This document shows, piece after piece, positions 59,301 through 64,000 of a DNA stretch of 64,000 nt (position 1 is its first letter; each line of letters starts with the position of its first letter). The notes beneath the pieces were generated by a model. It was not told the DNA's origin, ran no database searches, and saw only the letters and a program-made list of their open reading frames with translations. A program made the position numbers and the translations under genes. Where the stretch lies: NCBI GenBank assembly GCA_963971535.1, contig OZ020589.1:80224878-80288877 (forward strand), given 5' to 3'. The stretch is from Notolepis coatsorum. Its lineage: Eukaryota; Chordata; Actinopteri; Aulopiformes; Paralepididae.

Positions 59301-61761
59301 TGTGTATGTGTGTGCTGTAATCAATGGAATTTGCATATAGAGGCCTCACCATGTACTGCGAAGTTCAAAGGTGTTGGAGAGGATGCATGCCTTTTGATCT
59401 TGTGTGTGTGTGTGTGTACACACACTGCACACACACACACACACATACACACACACATCAAATGGCATGGGGTGAGGCATCTACACACACACACACACAC
59501 ACATCCATGTAACTAAATGTAGTGGCCTGTACATGCCTACTATATCCTATATCATTCAACTATCGATTTGAACATGCACAAAACAATATTCACATTGCAA
59601 CATGATACCAATTACCACGTCGACCACCACCACCACGTCGTATCATGCCCAGCATGCAACTATTATCACTTACATGATAGCTACACACTTCAAAGAGCCA
59701 CTTCAAAGGGCGTGCACATGCACACACACACACACAAGACCATTACAACCTAACTGTAGCACATGGTGGCGTGGCCTGTACTACATGCCTACTATATCCT
59801 ATATCATTCAACTATCGATTTGAACATGCACAAAACAATATTCACATTGCAACATGATACCAATTACCACGTCGACCACCACCACCACGTCGTATCATGC
59901 CCAGCATGCAACTATTATCACTTACATGATAGCTACACACTTCAAAGAGCCACTTCAAAGGGCGTGCACATGCACACACACACACTAGGGGTGGGACGAT
60001 ACATCGATCCAGATCGATACATCGATGTAATTATCAACAATCGAATCGGATCGATGCGATGTAATAAGATCGATTCATATCGATACTCTTATTTTGAAAA
60101 TCCTGTGGCGAGTCTCATATCCGCCCAAGAACAACAGCAGTAGCTCCGTGTGTGTAGATGTTACAGCATAGCATTCTCCCTTTCTGTGTGTGTGTGTGTG
60201 CGCGCGTCTTTGGAAAGACCAGATGAGGTCAGAGGAGTTTGATGTTTAAATGTTATTTAAACATAAACAATATAATACATAATACATGTAGGCCTATACA
60301 TGATCATGCAACATCAACAAATTGTTGTAGGAACGGTTTGGGAGAGGGAGGTTGTGAGTTTTGAGTTCCAAAAAATGTAGCTTAAAGTTTAAAGCTCAAT
60401 ATATAAAAACGTGGCACTTTACAGTGAACAGGAGGTCTATTTGTATTAAAAACAATAGATTGATTTTCCTTTAAATGTCTGGAAGAGCTCAAAAATACAA
60501 ATGTCAAATGATATTTTCATTACCTTTTTTTTGTTGATCTAAATGTTACTGATTGTGTTAAATGGGCATATGATATCATCTCATATTGATCGCAGGCACC
60601 TGAATCTAATCGTATTGTATCGTGAGAGACTTTGTGATATCGGCAAATATCGTATCGTTGTCCAAAGAATCGATATCGTATCGTATCATGATGAAACTGG
60701 TGATTCCCACCCCTAACACACACACAAGACCATTACAACCTAACTGTAGCACATGGTGGCGTGGCCTGTACTACATGCCTACTATATCCTATATCATTCA
60801 ACTATCGATTTGAACATGCACAAAACAATATTCACATTGCAACATGATACCAATTACCACGTCGACCACCACCACCACGTCGTATCATGCCCAGCATGCA
60901 ACTATTATCACTTACATGATAGCTACACACTTCAAAGAGCCACTTCAAAGGGCGTGCACATGCACACACACACACACGCACACAAGACCATTACAACCTA
61001 ACTGTAGCACATGGTGGCGTGGCCTGTACTACATGCCTACTATATCCTATATCATTCAACTATCGATTTGAACATGCACAAAACAATATTCACATTGCAA
61101 CATGATACCAATTACCACGTCGACCACCACCACCACGTCGTATCATGCCCAGCATGCAACTATTATCACTTACATGATAGCTACACACTTCAAAGAGCCA
61201 CTTCAAAGGGCGTGCACATGCACACACACACACACGCACACAAGACCATTACAACCTAACTGTAGCACATGGTGGCGTGGCCTGTACTACATGCCTACTA
61301 TATCCTATATCATTCAACTATCGATTTGAACATGCACAAAACAATATTCACATTGCATTAGTAAACATGACGTACCGTTGCCCTGTCGACCACCACCGCG
61401 TCCGACTCCCACGTCTGAATCGTGCGATGAATCAGACTCATACCTCCGACCCAAGCCGAGATCATCGTCAGATGATTCCGGAGCTAGAATATAATAAATG
61501 CATATCAGCGTTAGGTTTGGCAAACTAACGTTACATAGTCACAGAATAAGCGGTAGGTAAATCATCAAATACACGTTTCACACACACACACAATCACATG
61601 CATATCGCCGGCGTTGGTTTGTCGAACTAACGTTACATAGTCACAGTATGTAAATCATCAAATACACGTTTCACACACACACACAATCACATGCATATCG
61701 GCGTTGGTTTGTCGAACTAACGTTACATAGTCACAGTATGTAAATCATCAAATACACGTTT

Positions 61762-61793
<32 letters not shown>

Positions 61794-62133
61794 AGACCGT
61801 GTAATTACCTGGTGGTTCCCAATCGGCGCTCCCATCAGATTCGTGGGCGGTAGAATCGCTGTCCCCTGACTCGCATGAAGAAGCTATGACCACAGCGGCA
61901 GCCTTCCTCTTCCTCGAACTGCGTCGGGTAGAGCCGCTCCCGGTCCCGGGGCGAGACGCGTTACTGGGCCCAGCAACGGTCTCACGGCTCTCTCCGATCG
62001 GAGCTACCAAAGACGTTGGTGCTGTTGGTGCTGCTGCTGCTTGAACAACCGCGGGTCCAAACGCCAGCTTCGTCTGAACAAAGCGACCCGCCGCCGGATT
62101 GTCCCCTCGCTTTCCTACACTACGTCTCTTCAT
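56349..62133 (-). CDS. piggyBac transposase, six exons, one in-frame stop
   Basis: Exons (minus): 62133-61809, 61483-61376, 59171-59124, 59034-58963, 58281-58219, 58042-56349; all introns are GT-AG in phase 1. The 770-codon frame starts MKRRSVGKRGDNPAAGR. An acidic, Ser-rich N-terminal region spreads over the short exons. The last exon carries the DDE/D transposase core, with catalytic Asp in LAIDEGV, FMDNFYNS and NGVDQLDQ (about residues 399, 471, 583). It ends with a Glu-rich linker and a Cys/His zinc domain (CRKCRVCSRRG...FCTSCKVPLHRDKCFALYH) typical of piggyBac C-termini. A TAA at 57548-57546 (codon 371), just before CKVRPVVDHVN, interrupts the frame. Everything else looks intact, so the copy was active recently or is polymorphic. 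Confidence 0.9.
58384..58545. repeat. 65-bp tandem repeat, about 2.5 units, in transposase intron 4
   Basis: CACTCCTCCATCACATCCAG then AGAGCAGACTGTAAC repeats at 58381, 58446 and 58511. Confidence 0.95.
58545..58955. repeat. poly-C minisatellite, about 9 units of 42-48 bp, in transposase intron 4
   Basis: Each unit is a C run of 9-18 bases followed by CTCTTGTCCCAGCTCCCTGC then AGACCCTCTCTAA. Unit length varies mainly through the C run. The last unit ends next to the exon 4 donor at 58962. Confidence 0.95.
59513..61358. repeat. 258-bp tandem array in transposase intron 2, about 4.4 units, containing exon-2-like sequence
   Basis: Units begin ACATGGTGGCGTGGCCTGTA at 59761, 60751, 61009 and 61267; an earlier unit starts near 59513. 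Units at 60751 and 61009 are almost identical. Each has a block ACGTCGACCACCACCACCAC that corresponds to the 3' end of exon 2 (CTGTCGACCACCACCGCG). The last, partial unit runs directly into exon 2. The unit at 59761 carries a hAT (59986-60715). Confidence 0.95.
59986..60715. mobile_element. hAT MITE (730 bp) inside one satellite unit
   Basis: Left end TAGGGGTGGGACGATACATC, right end GGTGATTCCCACCCCTA. 8-bp ACACACAC on both sides, not unique because the site is a CA run. GATCGAT/CGATAC subterminal repeats. Same family, inverted, as 47485-48825. Confidence 0.88.
61524..61790. repeat. 90-102-bp tandem repeat, 3 units, in transposase intron 1
   Basis: ACTAACGTTACATAGTCACA at 61524, 61626 and 61716, each followed by AAATCATCAAATACACGTTT and a CA run. 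Confidence 0.95.
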
Positions 62134-62747
62134 ACTGATCTAATAATCTAAATGAAACTACTAACTGATCAAACTACTATTACTACTACTGAAATATACT
62201 ACCTAGACTACACACTAATCCCTCGAATAGTACTACTACTTAGCACGACTAAGTACTTTCTAAAGCACAGCTGAAACCTTACAATTAGTCTGATACTACC
62301 ACTATACTGTATAACACTATAAATATAGACTATAGGCTGATCTCAATTCAAATATCTCTCTCAATCTCTCTCTCTCTCTCTATCGCTCTATCTATCTCTC
62401 TCTCTCTCTCTCCTCCAAAACCTCGTCGATTCTGGGATCGCGCTAACGTTTTATACCTGTGGTTACATTGGCCAGGTATGCTGGCCAATCAAATGCCAGA
62501 TTCATTGTGGGGTACAATATTCCCCCTATTGTGATAGTGTTAGAAAATAGGGGGACACTGCCACCTAGTGAAATTTGAGAGGAAATGCAGTTTACGGTTA
62601 AAATTTTCTTCCAAAAGCTCGGCGGTGAAGTTCAGACGGGGAAAATCGAAAAAAGATGTAAACAGATCAAAGACGCTGTACAGCGTCCTCGGCACCTTGA
62701 GCATGGCCGGGAAAGACGTTGTAAATCGTTTCTAGGCACCCAAAGTG
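62134..62747 (-). promoter_or_regulatory. 5' region of the piggyBac transposon (putative promoter and terminus)
   Basis: 614 bp between the start codon and the terminal repeat, with a TC run (62355-62412). Near the end lies an inverted GACGCTGTACAGCGTC (62665-62680) that can form a hairpin and is conserved in the MITE at 50585-51533. Promoter function is inferred from position only. Confidence 0.4.
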
Positions 62748-62751
62748 TTAA

Positions 62752-63183
62752 AAACAGATAGACACATAGAGCTAAAAAGTGGCGAAGGGGAAAAGTCTAT
62801 TCAGGTTGTTGTTATAGTCCGCATATCAGATCCTCTACTCCGTGGCAGTTAGCCCGTCCTGGCCCTGCCTGGTTGTGGAGCTTGATAGCTACTGGCACAA
62901 AGGACTGCCCGAAGCGCTTTGTGGTATGCAGGGGCAGTGTTGAATGTCGGATATTGCGTATTGGCTAGACATCATAACCTGGACTATACAGTATATAGAG
63001 AGAAGGAATAAAACGCTGAGAGACAGAATCCGTGTATCAAGGAAGCAACATTTTTATTTGTGAAGGTCGCTCTTGTATACACACACTCAGCTGGTGTTAA
63101 TGAGTCCATCACTCAGCTGGTGTCAATCAGTCAATCACTCTGAATGGATGACTGGAGAGCACACTCTTTATTGTCAACAGGGA
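62752..63183. other. flanking repeat (copy B right half) and unclassified sequence
   Basis: GCAGTTAGCCCGTCCTGGCC continues copy B of the dispersed repeat to about 62960. The remainder includes a 28-bp duplication ending CAGCTGGTGT (63080-63125). No gene. Confidence 0.5.
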
Positions 63184-63192
63184 GGATGAGTC

Positions 63193-63561
63193 GCGTGTCT
63201 ATACTTTCCGTAGCCGCATTTCTGCAGTACGCTCTCTGATTGGCCGACGACAGTTTCTACACTGGTTAGGCTTAGGCACTCTTTCGAAGTAGGTTAAGGT
63301 TAGAGTTTGTCTTAGAGCGTGACGGCAAGTTCTTTCGACGGTTAAGCTTAGGCACTCTTTCGAAGTTGGTTAAGGTTAGAGTTTGTCTTAGAGCATGGCG
63401 ATAGAACGCCAGGTAGTTTGCAGGCTGTTCGACGCGGAAATGGGCAAAGACACAGCTCGTCACGCGATTGGGCAAACATGTCAGTGGCCAATCGGAGAGC
63501 GTCAGTCAGTGGCCAATCAGAGAGCGTCCTGCAGAAATGCGGCTACGGAAAGTATAGACGC
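63193..63561. mobile_element. MITE with long inverted repeats and a 9-bp target duplication (Mutator-like)
   Basis: Termini contain GTCTATACTTTCCGTAGCCG then CATTTCTGCAG and its reverse complement, an inverted repeat of more than 30 bp. GGATGAGTC flanks both sides (63184-63192, 63562-63570). A 9-bp duplication is typical of Mutator-like elements. Internally, AGGCTTAGGCACTCTTTCGA occurs twice as a direct duplication. Related to 26795-27000. Confidence 0.8.
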
Positions 63562-64000
63562 GGATGAGTCTGTGGCTAAACATGCTCCGCATTGCTGTCA
63601 GCTCATCATGGAGGGGGTGGCAGGGGTCCTCAAGGATGGCGTACAGCTTCCTCCTCGTCCTCCCCTCTGCCACAGGTCAGCTCCCACCACAGCGCTCGCT
63701 TTCTTCGCCAGTTTGTTTAGCTCGTCTGTGTTGGTATTTCCCCCCCCCAGCATACCACAGTGAAGAAAAGGGCACTAGCAGCAACCACAGACTGGTAGAA
63801 CAGTTTGCTGCAGACATTCAGATTAAGATTCAGACAACTTTATTGATCCCGCGTGGGGCAATTCATTGAAGGGCCTGAGCCCCTCTGTCCGTTCCTGTAG
63901 AGGGCCTCAGTGTTGTCCATCCAGTCCAGTTTGTTGTTCATGAGAACACCCAAGAATTTATAATTCTCCACCATCGCAAATGCTGTGGTAAAGAAAAAAT
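63562..64000 (-). mobile_element. LINE-related fragment (RT C-terminal region), minus strand
   Basis: The minus strand at about 63965-63870 encodes YKFLGVLMNNKLDWMDNTEA, typical of the region after the reverse-transcriptase palm in fish LINEs of the Rex1 kind. The part at 63590-63800 (CCTCTGCCACAGGTCAGCTC and neighbours) is repeat-like and probably the same element's 3' part. It runs off the right edge. Confidence 0.65.

Larger units (their letters stand above)
53002..62747 (-). mobile_element. large piggyBac transposon (9.75 kb) with satellite-filled introns and 3' flank
   Basis: TTAA flanks both ends (52998-53001, 62748-62751). The 13-bp terminal inverted repeat CACTTTGGGTGCC is perfect. 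The surrounding repeat (copy B) continues across the insertion in the same order as copy A at 51586-52500, which supports the boundaries. The minus strand holds a six-exon transposase gene (62133 to 56349). Tandem arrays fill introns 1, 2 and 4 and the 3' part. A second hAT sits in intron 2. A caution: near 53325 ...ACGTGTTATAA could be read as the end of a short separate element. Confidence 0.85.

Overview
The window looks like a piece of a ray-finned fish (teleost) chromosome. It has vertebrate GAB1 exons, very long dinucleotide arrays (one CA run of 400 bp), and a dense, multiply nested load of hAT, piggyBac, Harbinger, Tc1/mariner, LINE, tRNA-SINE and LTR elements of teleost type. There is one 200-N assembly gap (8501-8700). 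No bacterial-style operons, CRISPR arrays or structural RNA genes were seen.

Host gene. The only host gene recognised is gab1 (GRB2-associated binder 1), on the + strand. Three constitutive exons are visible: the end of the PH domain (13590-13755), the PPPY/QDYL exon (28453-28678) and the large YxxP/proline-rich exon (32849-33525). Their splice phases join correctly. A fourth, in-frame 93-nt candidate exon (31146-31238) resembles part of the preceding exon and may be an alternative exon. The first exons lie left of the window, or were missed, and the 3' exons lie more than 30 kb to the right. Nearly everything else is intronic or downstream transposon sequence.

Layout. 1-2994: left-truncated Ty3/Gypsy LTR-retrotransposon fossil (minus strand). 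3197-3596: (CA)200. 4040-4695: Harbinger remnant. 4735-13345: a dispersed repeat split by a LINE, itself split by a hAT inside a hAT (5133-9186 / 5986-9101), by a second hAT carrying a piggyBac MITE (9689-12084 / 10949-11886), and by a hAT MITE (12632-13054). 14-16 kb: microsatellites. 15912-17173: Charlie-like hAT. 17182-20110: repeat copy with a probable 1.8-kb solo LTR inside. 21-27 kb: several hAT and piggyBac MITEs. 34.5-37.6 kb: a SINE with a perfect 17-bp target duplication, a mariner MITE inside a hAT MITE inside a small inverted-repeat element, another SINE, another hAT MITE. 38453-45210: a repeat split by an AAT-flanked element, itself split by an autonomous-type hAT (39412-44493). 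46-51.5 kb: nested hAT and piggyBac MITEs. 53002-62747: a 9.7-kb piggyBac element with TTAA target duplications, 13-bp terminal repeats, a six-exon transposase gene and satellite arrays in its introns and 3' flank. 63193-63561: a MITE with a 9-bp target duplication. 63562-64000: LINE-related sequence.

How things fit together. Several internally deleted piggyBac MITEs sit near the one piggyBac copy that still carries transposase; the closest, at 50585-51533, shares its subterminal sequence and could have been mobilised by it. Each of the three autonomous-type transposons (two hAT, one piggyBac) carries tandem arrays between the transposase stop codon and the 3' terminus. Two of these elements also contain tandem units that include pieces of their own coding sequence.
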